Below, in pieces: positions 33,268 through 41,240 of a stretch of DNA of 64,000 nucleotides. Source of the stretch: Bradyrhizobium lablabi (lineage in GTDB: Bacteria; Pseudomonadota; Alphaproteobacteria; Rhizobiales; Xanthobacteraceae). The first letter of the stretch is position 1. Each line of letters starts with the position of its first letter. The notes under the pieces were generated by a model. That model worked only from the letters and a program-made list of their open reading frames with translations, did no database searches and was not told where the DNA came from. The translations under genes and the position numbers were made by a program. The stretch lies in assembly GCF_900141755.1 (NCBI RefSeq), contig NZ_LT670844.1, positions 620,001 to 684,000 on the forward strand, read 5' to 3'.

Positions 33268-34323
33268 TTATTCCATCATCGGCCGGCCGATCCAAAGTCT
33301 GTTGAGCCAACGCACTGCCAAGTCGGGCCGCCTCTCGCCTTGCAAGCGCGCCAGGGCCTCTTGATAAGGGCCCACCGCTCGTATGCGTATTGGAAGCCGC
33401 GGATAGAGGCGTCGGATCAGCGCGAGCGCCAAATTCATGCTACGTTGTTCACATTCGCCGAAGACCAATCCGAATTCACCGCGTAGCCGCTCTGGCAGCA
33501 AGTGGGCCGTGAGCGCTAGATACCACTTCGGCGCACGCAATTTTGTCGCGCCCCCCGAGAAGATTTGCTCAGCAATTTCGCGGGCGGCGGGGCTGACAGT
33601 GAGCATATCCGACCGCAGCATCGCCTCATTGTAAGCAGTGAATGACGTCCAGCTTGATGGTAAATCGGCTGGCCGAATGCCGAATAACGCCGCGAACAGG
33701 CGGGCCTCGACCCAGTATTTCTCACGCTCGATATCCGTGAGCGCTGGCAAGACGAGATCATGAGTTAACACGGCAGTCTCTGCGAGCGTGGAGTGCACCC
33801 ACCGTAGCGCCGAGACCTCGTTGGCGCGGTATTGAGAGCCCGCGGCGAAGCGGCCAACCGTCCCCGGCAATATTCCTGTCACCGCGGCGTGACGCCGATG
33901 CAGTCGCCGGGCCGCAGCCAGCGCCTGATCGCGCGTGCCAAACACCATCGTGAAAACAGTGTTGAACGTTTGGTGGAACCGGCCGATCGGATCAGCAAAG
34001 GTCCGGGAATGCTCGGCGATGGCAGCGGCAACCCAGGGGTGCGCTAACTGAAGCAACAAGGCGCGGCCGGCGCCAAGGAAGACGGCCGCCTCGCGGTCGA
34101 CCCGCCAGGTCAGTGAAGCGGGACCGAAGACCCCCTCAATTGATCCGGCCGCCGCCTCGCAAACGGTGTCGAGACTGCTTTCAAAATCATCTTCAGACAA
34201 CAACGGTATATCCTTGCGATCTGCAACCGGATGACCGGCCGACAAGTCCCGGATCCAAGTAAGAGCAGTATTTTTCCCTATTGTCATCGCTGGCGCGCCA
34301 ACCGAGAAATACCTCTGCTCCAT
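33268..34323 (-). CDS. MpaB/DUF2236-family oxygenase-like protein
   Basis: The protein of about 350 residues carries the DUF2236 pattern: GVFGPASLTWRVDREAAVFL, then LLLQLAHPWVAAAIAEHS and FHQTFNTVFTMVFGTRDQAL, with the conserved His of LAHP and the later VHSTLAETAV. Members include the ER-bound oxygenase MpaB and latex-clearing protein relatives, which bind haem and cleave isoprenoid chains; the substrate here is unknown. The start is uncertain (34323 or 34287) because an IS630 remnant runs just upstream and no ribosome site is clear. It may have lost its native promoter. Confidence 0.75.
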   Translation of the reverse strand: MEQRYFSVGAPAMTIGKNTALTWIRDLSAGHPVADRKDIPLLSEDDFESSLDTVCEAAAGSIEGVFGPASLTWRVDREAAVFLGAGRALLLQLAHPWVAAAIAEHSRTFADPIGRFHQTFNTVFTMVFGTRDQALAAARRLHRRHAAVTGILPGTVGRFAAGSQYRANEVSALRWVHSTLAETAVLTHDLVLPALTDIEREKYWVEARLFAALFGIRPADLPSSWTSFTAYNEAMLRSDMLTVSPAAREIAEQIFSGGATKLRAPKWYLALTAHLLPERLRGEFGLVFGECEQRSMNLALALIRRLYPRLPIRIRAVGPYQEALARLQGERRPDLAVRWLNRLWIGRPMME

Positions 34324-34372
34324 CGAGGTCGCCTGTGTCCTCCGGGCGTGCCCTTGGGACATTACCTGAATT

Positions 34373-34729
34373 TTGCCTTGCGCTCTTGATGGACCGATCA
34401 ATGGCGAAAGCTTCAAGGCCTATATCGATCAGTTCCTCGTGCCGACGCTCAAGCCTGGCGACATTGTCATCATGGACAATCTCGGCAGCCACAAGGGCCA
34501 GGGGTGCGCCCGCTATTTGCTCTGTCGGCGCGAGGCTTCTCTTCCCGCCGCCCTACAGTCCTGACCTCAATCCTATCGAGCAGGTGTTCGCCAAGCTGAA
34601 ACGCTGCTCCGAAAGGCCGCCGAGCGAACTGTCGAAGCAACCTGGCAGCGCATCGGAGCCCTGCTCAATTGCTTCACACCACAGGACTGCGCCAACCACA
34701 TCCGGAACGCAGGATATGCTGCCACCTAA
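34373..34729 (+). mobile_element. IS630-family transposase remnant, frameshifted
   Basis: One frame reads [20 protein letters not shown] and [14 protein letters not shown] (DDE second Asp region). A second frame reads [20 protein letters not shown] and AKLK (Glu region). A third finishes LLRKAAERTVEATWQRIGAL and CANHIRNAGYAAT before TAA at 34727. Two frameshifts and loss of the N-terminal half make it inactive. The fragment lies between the MpaB-like gene and glucokinase, on the opposite strand to both. Confidence 0.8.
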
Positions 34730-34742
34730 ATGGAAAATGCGT

Positions 34743-35696
34743 CTAACCCGCCAACGGCAGATGAGCTAGGCCGAGGAGCGCCGGCGACTCTTCGAGGATG
34801 AGACAGGTCGGAATTTTGGCCAGCATGCCGGCGAAACGTCCCTTTCGTTCGAATCTTTCGCGGAACGGAGACGACGCGAACGCTTCCTTGAACTGCAGCA
34901 GTATCCCGCCGGCGATGTATATGCCGCCGGTGGCGCCGAACGTCAGTGCGAGGTCGCCGGCCGCCGACCCCAGGAATGCGCAGAAATGTGAGAACGCCCT
35001 CACACATTGGAGATCTGTCCCGCCGATGGCGTAACGAGTTACGTCGGCCGGCGTCAACGCCCGCGCGGCGGAGCCGTCGATTGTGCAGAGTGCTTCATAG
35101 AGATTGACGAGACCTGCGCCACTGAGCACGCGCTCGGCCGAGACATGGCTCCAGCGCTTCCGAAGGACCTCGATGATGGCGTCCTCCTCTTTGGACGCGC
35201 TCGGCAAGGTCACGTGCCCGCCCTCGCCCGCGACCATCACCCATTTTCGCCCGTCAGGTATCAAGGCGCTCACGCCCAGTCCCGTGCCGGGACCGATGAT
35301 CCCGATCGGACCGGCGGCTTCCGGAGTTCTCGGCCCGACCGGAAACACGTCCGCGCCCGGCAGATGCGGTACCGCCATTGCCGTTGCGGCGAAATCATTG
35401 ACAACCTTCAGCGAGCCCAGTCCAAGGCTTCGATGTAGATCGCTGATTGAAAATGACCAGCCCAGGTTCGTGAGCGTCACCTTGTCGCCGAACACCGGGC
35501 CCGCGACCGCAAGAGCGCCGTCGAGTCCGGACCGCAATGCAGGCGGCAGACCGTTGAGATAATCGGTCAGCGCGTCGTGAAGCGAGCCGAATCGGGCCAC
35601 CTCCACATGCATGAGCTCACGATATTTGCCGCCCTCGGCGATCGCGAACCGTGCGTTCGTACCTCCGATGTCTCCGATGATGCGTCGGCCGCCCAA
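34743..35696 (-). CDS. glk: Glucokinase
   Basis: The 317-residue protein is a bacterial group B glucokinase. It has the ATP-binding phosphate-1 motif IIGDIGGTNARFAIAEGG, LAVAGPVFGDKVTLTN, VVNDFAATAMAVP, GIIGPGTGLGVSALIP and the glucose-contacting VAGEGGHVTLPS. It phosphorylates glucose with ATP in the cytoplasm. I set the start at TTG 35696, which has AGGAGG seven bases upstream and gives the normal length; the much longer frame to 35912 adds unrelated Arg-rich sequence. It ends 13 bp from the IS630 remnant. Glucose 6-phosphate formed here could feed the nucleotide sugars needed for EPS, though the genes are far apart. Confidence 0.93.
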   Translation of the reverse strand: MGGRRIIGDIGGTNARFAIAEGGKYRELMHVEVARFGSLHDALTDYLNGLPPALRSGLDGALAVAGPVFGDKVTLTNLGWSFSISDLHRSLGLGSLKVVNDFAATAMAVPHLPGADVFPVGPRTPEAAGPIGIIGPGTGLGVSALIPDGRKWVMVAGEGGHVTLPSASKEEDAIIEVLRKRWSHVSAERVLSGAGLVNLYEALCTIDGSAARALTPADVTRYAIGGTDLQCVRAFSHFCAFLGSAAGDLALTFGATGGIYIAGGILLQFKEAFASSPFRERFERKGRFAGMLAKIPTCLILEESPALLGLAHLPLAG

Positions 35697-35918
35697 TCGA
35701 TCCCCTCCTTTTCGCTCTCGGTACCTGCAAAGCTTTCCCGGTGGCCCGCCTCTACCACGGACCGCGCGCTTCGGAGAAGCCCGGCGCCTTGCCGCGCGGG
35801 CCTTTTGCTCATAAAGCCGAGATGCTTTGTCGAGGAGGAATGCGGCGACGAAGTGATCGAGCGCGGTGTTCCGGTGGTTCACCCGACCGCAGCACCGGGC
35901 CGGGTGCACCACGTCAAT

Positions 35919-36188
35919 CTAGCTGGTCCTTTCGGGATCCGTCCAATTGTAGGCCTCAAGAACTGTTAAACTCGCCTGCATGAAGGCAAGGTAACTTGTA
36001 TGGGAAACTAAAAAACCAAGATCGATCAGTTCAAGCGCAGCCTCCCACGAACTCTGTCTCGGTACGGATCTCGCTCGCGCGCCCCCACGAATAACCAAAG
36101 GTCGGAAGCTGCGGCCGCGCTGCCGGCCCTTCGTTCCCGCTAGGATGTCGTCCGAGCAATGGATCAATAGTAGGTGTGGCTTAGACAT
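35919..36188 (-). CDS. Hypothetical protein
   Basis: ATG at 36188 has GGAG six bases upstream, better than the longer frame to 36338. The 89-residue product begins MSKPHLLLIHCSDDILAGTK, has a basic middle and a hydrophobic/aromatic end (LGFLVSHTSYLAFMQASLTV). No family is recognised. It lies about 220 bp upstream of glucokinase on the same strand. Confidence 0.4.
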   Translation of the reverse strand: MSKPHLLLIHCSDDILAGTKGRQRGRSFRPLVIRGGARARSVPRQSSWEAALELIDLGFLVSHTSYLAFMQASLTVLEAYNWTDPERTS

Positions 36189-36432
36189 ATCAATCTCCAG
36201 ACTTGTGGTCGACGAGACGGCGATCAATAACCAAGCGATTGAAGCCGTGAGCGCTGCACCGCGGCCGTTTCGTTCACCGGCCGTCGATCGGTGAGGCGAC
36301 TGACAACGGCAGTGCGCTTGGGCTGCCGGGTTCACCATCGCGGCCTCGCTCGATCCAGGACAAAGTACTGATGCCCATATCTGAAACGGCGTGAGCGTTG
36401 CGCAACTCAGTGCCTCATCCGGGAAATTTGGG

Positions 36433-37236
36433 CTAGGCCACCTCCGCGATCGCGCCTTCGATTTCTGGAGCGAGCGTGACGTGTGCGGTGTGAGCCTGGG
36501 GAAGATCGGCCCAATGCATGTCTTTATAATTGAAGCCGCGCGCGAGCGTGGGCTTCACCACCATGAAGTAGGGCGAAATATCGAAGTCGCACGGCGCATA
36601 AAGTGACGAGTGACGGATCTCGGCGATTTCGCGCGGCGCCGTCTGACTCTCGACGCGCGTGATCTTAGGCAGGATCGGGTAACGCACGGCGTCGAATGCT
36701 TGCGCAATCAGCGAAGAACAGATGATGCGGCTGGCATCGCCGGAGCCGAGTGCGATCGTTCGGCGGTTCCAACGCTGCGTCACCGGCCATGGGAATAGAT
36801 AGCGCATCAGGTCGATGACGTTCTTGAAATCGTAGCCGAGCCCAATGCGTTCGGAGGCGTAACGGCAGACCTTTTCGCAGTCCGCGTCGCTCAAGCCCAC
36901 CGGCCGACAGATACGGGTTTGACAATGCAGATATTTCGACAACGGCGCCGACACGACACCTTCGTCGATATTAGCTTCGATCAGTACGTGGGGCTCGCCG
37001 TCGGTTGCGGTGCCGGCGATCGGCCCGACGTACAACGCGGAATGCGACCAGGTTGATTGAGTGAGATATTTGATGCTGCCGGAAATACGGCCTTTGCCCT
37101 CAACGAGCAAAACATCACCAGGTTGAAGGGTGTCGCGTAAGGCCGTCAAATCGTTAACAGTGAATGGCGCACGGTGGTTGGTCGGCTTCTGCAACCGGGC
37201 AATCAAACGTCCGGCACTGTCGAACATCCAGCCCAT
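36433..37236 (-). CDS. YiiX/YebB-like permuted NlpC/P60 hydrolase
   Basis: The 267-residue protein has the permuted papain-like order of YiiX-type enzymes. LQPGDVLLVEGKGRISGSIK leads to the catalytic-His segment STWSHSALYVG, then VLIEANIDEG, and the nucleophilic Cys in SRIICSSLIAQAF with FPWPVTQRW between. Such proteins hydrolyse amide or ester bonds in peptides or lipids. There is no export signal, so a cytoplasmic or membrane-surface site is likely. ATG at 37236 has GAGGGAC upstream. The gene stands alone at the right side of the decayed mobile region. Confidence 0.75.
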   Translation of the reverse strand: MGWMFDSAGRLIARLQKPTNHRAPFTVNDLTALRDTLQPGDVLLVEGKGRISGSIKYLTQSTWSHSALYVGPIAGTATDGEPHVLIEANIDEGVVSAPLSKYLHCQTRICRPVGLSDADCEKVCRYASERIGLGYDFKNVIDLMRYLFPWPVTQRWNRRTIALGSGDASRIICSSLIAQAFDAVRYPILPKITRVESQTAPREIAEIRHSSLYAPCDFDISPYFMVVKPTLARGFNYKDMHWADLPQAHTAHVTLAPEIEGAIAEVA

Positions 37237-37484
37237 GACTCGTCCCTCACCTTTTTGGTGTTTTCCTGTATGGCAGTTCCAGACAGCTCTTCTGCCGTTC
37301 GGTCACCCACGTTACATCCCAAGCGTAATCATTGAGAGATGGAGTGGACCATTGCACGGAGGTTGATCCATCCGTTACATTTGGTTGAGACGAGCATACC
37401 TAGGTTTAGGGATCGGCCACCTGGGCCGTTGCGACTGATGGGAACGTCGCACCTCGTTCTGGTCCACACCCGAGGAGCAACAAC

Positions 37485-37673
37485 ATGACCCCACACATCC
37501 CCGAGGAATTTTCCACCAGGTTGATCGACTGGAGTCCCTTCGTGATCATGGGCAACGCGATGCCGCCCCGAGATCCTGATGAAGACGAAGAGGACGAAGA
37601 GGACGAGGACGAAGAGGACGAAGAGGACCGCGCCGACGAACCGCCGGTCGTGCGCGAGCCGGACGAAGACTAG
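37485..37673 (+). CDS. Small acidic low-complexity protein
   Basis: The 62-residue protein starts MTPHIPEEFSTRLIDWSPFV and then has nearly thirty Asp/Glu residues in a DEDEEDEEDEDEEDEED tract. A clear GAGGAGCAACAAC precedes the ATG. It is strongly charged and probably disordered; it could be a protein-binding or metal-binding tail. No function is known. The repetitive GAC/GAG codons could expand or contract by slippage. Confidence 0.55.
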   Translation: MTPHIPEEFSTRLIDWSPFVIMGNAMPPRDPDEDEEDEEDEDEEDEEDRADEPPVVREPDED

Positions 37674-37685
37674 AGCATGATGCTT

Positions 37686-37870
37686 TTAGGATTGGGCATA
37701 GCCTGAGTTTCGGAAATAGTTGGCGCATTCGGTGGGCGTAAATGCTCGGAGGATTTCGCCGATTGTGACGCAGATGGTTTCGGCCGAGCGCGCGGCGGCC
37801 TTGCGCAACAAGTGCTTGAACTTGGCGAAGACCTGTCGATCGGGTTCAGGTCCGGCGAGTGAACGGACGT
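37686..37870 (-). mobile_element. IS630-family transposase C-terminal remnant
   Basis: On the minus strand the frames give SPDLNPI, then after a shift QVFAKFKHLLRKAAARSAET and ICVTIGEILRAFTPTECANY, ending FRNSGYAQS before TAA at 37688-37686. It is a close relative of the remnant at 34373-34729. Only about 60 codons remain. At 37887-37920 directly beside it is a TGATGTCTGCTTTTGGCGCG repeat of the dispersed family. Confidence 0.75.
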
Positions 37871-37964
37871 CGCAGTCGCGACAGTTGATGTCTGCTTTTG
37901 GCGCGAAACGTACAAGCTGATGGACTCGCCGCGTGTCCGTTGTTGAGGGATCAACGGACCAATT

Positions 37965-38282
37965 TCAGATCCGGCCCCGAGGTCTGAAAATGACGTGTGA
38001 CCCCAGACCACGAATCTGGGGTCCAGAGTTCGAATCTTTTCGGGCGCGCCAGTCTACGCCACGGCACGCTGTGGCAAGCTCGGCGTGAAGATCGAACGCG
38101 GCCTCGTCCTTCCACCGCGAGTGGATGTAGAACAGGTGAGGACCGCGCACCGAGCGGAAGGCGTGAATATTCAGGCAGCCAGCCTCCTCGCGGGACGCAG
38201 TGACCGATTCGCAAATGGCCTGCGCGAGCGCGGCTTCCTGGCCCTCCCGGGCGTGAAAGCGGGCGAAGACGAAAAGCTCCAA
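37965..38282 (-). CDS. Antibiotic-biosynthesis-monooxygenase-type (ABM) protein with altered C-terminus
   Basis: From TTG 38282, which has GGGAG at good spacing, the protein begins LELFVFARFHAREGQEAALA. It continues EAGCLNIHAFRSVRGPHLFY and IHSRWKDEAAFDLHAEL, the ferredoxin-like ABM fold of YgiN-type quinol monooxygenases. After that the expected last strand and helix are replaced by residues read through the complement of a tRNA 3' fragment (38001-38051). The gene therefore seems truncated at a mobile-element junction. It lies 24 bp after the EamA gene on the same strand. Confidence 0.65.
   Translation of the reverse strand: MELFVFARFHAREGQEAALAQAICESVTASREEAGCLNIHAFRSVRGPHLFYIHSRWKDEAAFDLHAELATACRGVDWRARKDSNSGPQIRGLGSHVIFRPRGRI
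38001..38051 (+). other. tRNA-Arg(ACG)-like 3' fragment, possible attachment site
   Basis: CCCCAGA-CCACGAA-TCTGGGG (38001-38021) forms an anticodon arm with ACG in the anticodon position. GGTTCGAAT-like AGAGTTCGAATCTTTT follows as a weak T arm, then CGGGCGCGCCA gives the 3' acceptor strand with CCA at 38049-38051. The 5' half and D arm are absent, and the usual T33 is C. This is the pattern left when an integrative element recombines at the 3' end of a tRNA gene. The integrase remnant at 24254 supports that reading. Confidence 0.55.
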
Positions 38283-38306
38283 AGCTGTCTCCCAAGATAA
38301 CAAGTG

Positions 38307-39236
38307 TCAGGCCGCCTGCTCCACACGCTCGGGCACTGCGCTGGATTTCTTGAGCAGAATGTCGGCGAGAATTGCGGCCAGGACGATGAGCCCGCCGACG
38401 ACCGTTGCGACCGCCGGGATCTCCCCGACCGCGAGCCAGACCCATGCGGGCGCAAGCGGCGTTGCTAGGCTGCCGATCAGGGCTGACCGTGTTGCGGAGA
38501 CGAGCCGCGTGCCGAGCGTAAGCAAAAGCAGGCCGAGGCCGAACTGCATCGTGCCGAACAGCGCGAGGTAGAGGAAATCGTGTGCCGTTGCGGCGAGCGG
38601 ATGCGAAACCGGCGCGACGATGACGGCGCACAGGAACGCGGAGAGGCATGCGGCGGGGAGCATCGAGATATTGCGATTGCGGCGCACGATCACCATCATC
38701 GCCGATATCAGGATCGTCATGATGAGCGCGAGCAGGTCACCGAGCAGGTGACCAGAGGCGAGCGCGCCGCTGCTCATCACGACGACACCGACGAGCGCCA
38801 CGAGGCTGGCGGTGAGCGTCGTCCAATGCTCCCGGTCCGCCGTCCACGCATACGCCAACGTAGCCGTGATGAACGGCGCCGTCGCGTTGATCACCAGCAC
38901 GTCGGCGACGCTCGTCTGGCGCAGCGCGTTGATGAAGCAGATTGTCGCAAGCGCCGATGAGATCGTCACCGCGACCCCAGCGATCCCCGTCTGGCGAATC
39001 GCCGGGAGAACGCGACGGCCTTCACGCCAGACGATGTAACCGGCGATGAAGATGCCGCCAAACAAGGCGCGCCAGAACAGCACCGTCCAGACGTCGAGGT
39101 CGATAAGACGGGTGAAGAGCCCGGCCAGGCTGAAAGCGATGGCAGATGCCGTGATCAGCACGGTGCCCGGCCATCTCCGGCCGCCATCGTTTGCGGTCGC
39201 GAGAGCCACCATGACGGCCGTTGCGGTCGCCGCCAT
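38307..39236 (-). CDS. EamA/DMT-family transporter
   Basis: The protein of about 309 residues has ten hydrophobic helices in two similar EamA halves. The first includes LFTRLIDLDVWTVLFWRALF and ATICFINALRQTSVADVLVI; the second includes MQFGLGLLLLTLGTRLVSAT and PLAPAWVWLAVGEIPAVATV. It is an inner-membrane exporter of small metabolites by family. An upstream TTG overlaps the DUF1127 stop; I chose the ATG at 39236, five bases after that stop. The order DUF1127, transporter, ABM protein on one strand with small gaps suggests an operon. Confidence 0.85.
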   Translation of the reverse strand: MAATATAVMVALATANDGGRRWPGTVLITASAIAFSLAGLFTRLIDLDVWTVLFWRALFGGIFIAGYIVWREGRRVLPAIRQTGIAGVAVTISSALATICFINALRQTSVADVLVINATAPFITATLAYAWTADREHWTTLTASLVALVGVVVMSSGALASGHLLGDLLALIMTILISAMMVIVRRNRNISMLPAACLSAFLCAVIVAPVSHPLAATAHDFLYLALFGTMQFGLGLLLLTLGTRLVSATRSALIGSLATPLAPAWVWLAVGEIPAVATVVGGLIVLAAILADILLKKSSAVPERVEQAA

Positions 39237-39241
39237 GGCAA

Positions 39242-39577
39242 TCAATGCCGCCAATCGCGAAGTGGCCGCCAGAACGACTGGCGCATCTCGTAGTCGACGA
39301 TGCTGGGATCGACGCCGATGTCACGCAGGATCCGCTCGTCGAAGTTCGCGAGCTCGCGGCGCGCCACGCTGCGGCGGCGCCACTCGCGCAGCGTCGCGAC
39401 GATCGAGCCCAGGATCAGGCGCCAGGGCCCACGCGGCGCCTCGACCGGGCGATTGGGAACGGTGGCCGCCGGCTCGTGCCTGGCCGATGCCCGCGGGGTC
39501 ACAAATTGCGCCGCAACTCGGTCCCGAAGCCTGGGCGCGGTGATCGGCTGCTGGCGCTCCTGCAAGAGTGTCGACAT
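39242..39577 (-). CDS. DUF1127-domain protein
   Basis: The 111-residue protein carries the DUF1127 signature at its C-terminus, ELANFDERILRDIGVDPSIV, preceded by a basic helix (REWRRRSVARR). The first 50 residues are Pro/Arg-rich and variable. Short DUF1127 proteins in alphaproteobacteria affect phosphate use and RNA turnover in studied cases; long ones such as this are less clear. A GAGGAGG site precedes the ATG. Confidence 0.85.
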   Translation of the reverse strand: MSTLLQERQQPITAPRLRDRVAAQFVTPRASARHEPAATVPNRPVEAPRGPWRLILGSIVATLREWRRRSVARRELANFDERILRDIGVDPSIVDYEMRQSFWRPLRDWRH

Positions 39578-39702
39578 GATCGCCTCCTCTTTCTCTGCGT
39601 TGCGACTACCGAAACAAATATCGCTGTTACTTCAGTGTCTTATTTCAGGTTTCTGCCGAACCGTGACGGCCTCGGCGATTGCTACACCGGTTATACGCCG
39701 CC

Positions 39703-39727
39703 ATACCTGCCAACACGTGTCAGGTAT
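39703..39727. promoter_or_regulatory. Candidate operator ATACCTG-N11-CAGGTAT
   Basis: A perfect 7-bp inverted repeat lies in the 169-bp gap between the divergent DUF1127 and WYL-regulator genes, 20 bases before the regulator's ATG. The spacer contains ACACGTGT, itself palindromic. The site is a reasonable binding place for the WYL regulator at 39747 and would allow control of both genes. Confidence 0.4.
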
Positions 39728-39746
39728 TTTCTGCTAGGCTGTGGAA

Positions 39747-40754
39747 ATGCGAGCGAGCCGGCTGTTGTCGATCCTATTGCTCTTGCAAGCCCGCGGTCGG
39801 ATGACGGCCGAAGCGCTGGCGAGCGAATTCGAGGTTTCGGTTCGCACCATCTATCGTGACGTCGATCAGCTCAGCGCCGCGGACGTGCCGATCTATGCGG
39901 ATCGCGGCCCGAGCGGCGGATTCCAGTTGCTCGACGGCTATCGCACCAAGCTCACCGGCCTTTCGCCCGCCGAGGCCGAGACACTGTCGCTCGCCGGCCT
40001 GCCGGGACCCGCGGCGCAACTTGGCCTCGCCGATTTGCTCACGGCGGCCCAACTGAAATTGAGCGCGGCATTGCCCGAACGCGCACGCGCAAACGCAGGC
40101 CGCGTCGGCGCGCGGTTCCACCTCGATCCCGTTGGCTGGTTCCGCAGTGCCGATGACGCCAAGCTGCTGCCGACGATCGCCAACGCGGTGTGGAACGAGA
40201 AGTGCCTCGACGTGCACTACCGGCGAGCGGAGGGCGCGGTCGAGCGCCGGCTGCAGCCGCTCGGCCTCGTGCTCAAGGCCGGCGTCTGGTACCTCGTCGC
40301 GCAGGTCGGCGATCAGCCGCGCACCTATCGTGTCTCCAACATCATCGACCTCGCGGTGACCGAGGAGTCGTTCAAACGGCCGAAGGATTTCGACCTGACG
40401 CGGTTCTGGGTCACGTCATCACGCGCGTTCGAGACCAGCGTCTACCATTCCAGCGCGACGCTGCGGGTGACGGCGCGCGGGCTCGCCAAGCTCGACGTGC
40501 TCGGCTCGCTGGTCGCCCGGGCGGCCGCCGAGACGGCGACGCCGCCGGATGCCGACGGCTGGGTCAGCGTCACGATCCCGATCGAGTCGATCGACCGGGC
40601 CGCGTCCGGTCTGATCGCGCTCGGTGCCGACGCCGAGGTCGTCGAACCCTCGGAGCTGCGCGAGCGGCTCGTCACGACGGTGCAGGAGCTCGTCCGCCTG
40701 TACGCGCCCACGCAGCTGACGGAGCGCCGCCCGCGACAGCGCAAGCGGCGCTGA
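39747..40754 (+). CDS. YafY-type transcriptional regulator with WYL domain
   Basis: The 335-residue protein starts MRASRLLSILLLLQARGRMT with a DeoR-like helix-turn-helix (AEALASEFEVSVRTIYRDVD, GPSGGFQLLDGYRTKLTGLS). The WYL domain follows (LDVHYRRAEGAVERRLQPLG, LVLKAGVWYLVAQVGDQPRT), in which the W-Y-L signature appears as WYLVA. A C-terminal extension is also present. WYL domains sense small ligands or nucleic acids. The ATG at 39747 is preferred over the GTG at 39741. It is divergent from the DUF1127-EamA-ABM group and probably regulates it. Confidence 0.9.
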   Translation: MRASRLLSILLLLQARGRMTAEALASEFEVSVRTIYRDVDQLSAADVPIYADRGPSGGFQLLDGYRTKLTGLSPAEAETLSLAGLPGPAAQLGLADLLTAAQLKLSAALPERARANAGRVGARFHLDPVGWFRSADDAKLLPTIANAVWNEKCLDVHYRRAEGAVERRLQPLGLVLKAGVWYLVAQVGDQPRTYRVSNIIDLAVTEESFKRPKDFDLTRFWVTSSRAFETSVYHSSATLRVTARGLAKLDVLGSLVARAAAETATPPDADGWVSVTIPIESIDRAASGLIALGADAEVVEPSELRERLVTTVQELVRLYAPTQLTERRPRQRKRR

Positions 40755-40773
40755 AGGCCGCCCTTTCGAGTGA

Positions 40774-40896
40774 GACGAGAACCGGTTCGAATACCGTATC
40801 GAACGTGACCCGCGCTTCTTGCGTCGTATCGAACAGGCGCGGAATAACCTGCGGGCAGGACGCGGGATCAGGCTGGATAACCTTGAAGCGGAATGA
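40774..40896 (+). pseudogene. Antitoxin-like C-terminal fragment
   Basis: After an in-frame TGA at 40771, 40 codons read DENRFEYRIERDPRFLRRIE and QARNNLRAGRGIRLDNLEAE before a stop. The RIEQAR..LRAGRGI(R)L ending is usual for Phd/RelB-type antitoxins. The stop overlaps an ATG (GAATGATGG), the common antitoxin-toxin junction, but the second frame (MAPARVASEHAHTVEQITG) stops after 19 codons. It looks like the tail of a lost toxin-antitoxin pair. There is no start codon for the fragment. Confidence 0.35.
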
Positions 40897-41240
40897 TGGC
40901 GCCTGCACGCGTCGCGTCGGAGCATGCCCACACAGTTGAGCAAATCACCGGATAGAATATCGCGGGCTCGCGCGCTGCATCATAGCGCCACGGCGAAGCA
41001 ATAGTGCCCATCTTCATCGACCGTGGCGCGCCATTCTGCGCCAGAGCACGCGATAGCGGCCTACGGTAGCCGGTGCGGCGCTCTCGTCCTCCGAGAAATT
41101 CCGACCTCGTCACGACCTGCAATCCCAATTTGAGAGGCTGACTTTGCTCCACAGTGATCAAGACCGCAGTCGGCCGAACTGCTCCCGGGGGAAGAGCCGG
41201 GTGGCCACCGGATGATACTTCGATCATAGCGGCGCCGACC
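40897..41240. other. Gene-free stretch
   Basis: No frame on either strand has convincing coding character apart from the short overlap with the antitoxin-like fragment. Composition is mixed and no clear terminator, repeat or operator was found between the end of the fragment and the stop of the gene at 41241. Confidence 0.4.

Noticed and set aside
37577..37630. GA-rich tract in the acidic protein as a microsatellite unrelated to coding
   Set aside because: The tract stays in frame within an ORF that has a good ribosome site, so it is treated as coding low complexity.
38001..38051. Complete tRNA gene
   Set aside because: No D arm or 5' acceptor strand could be found upstream, and position 33 is not T.
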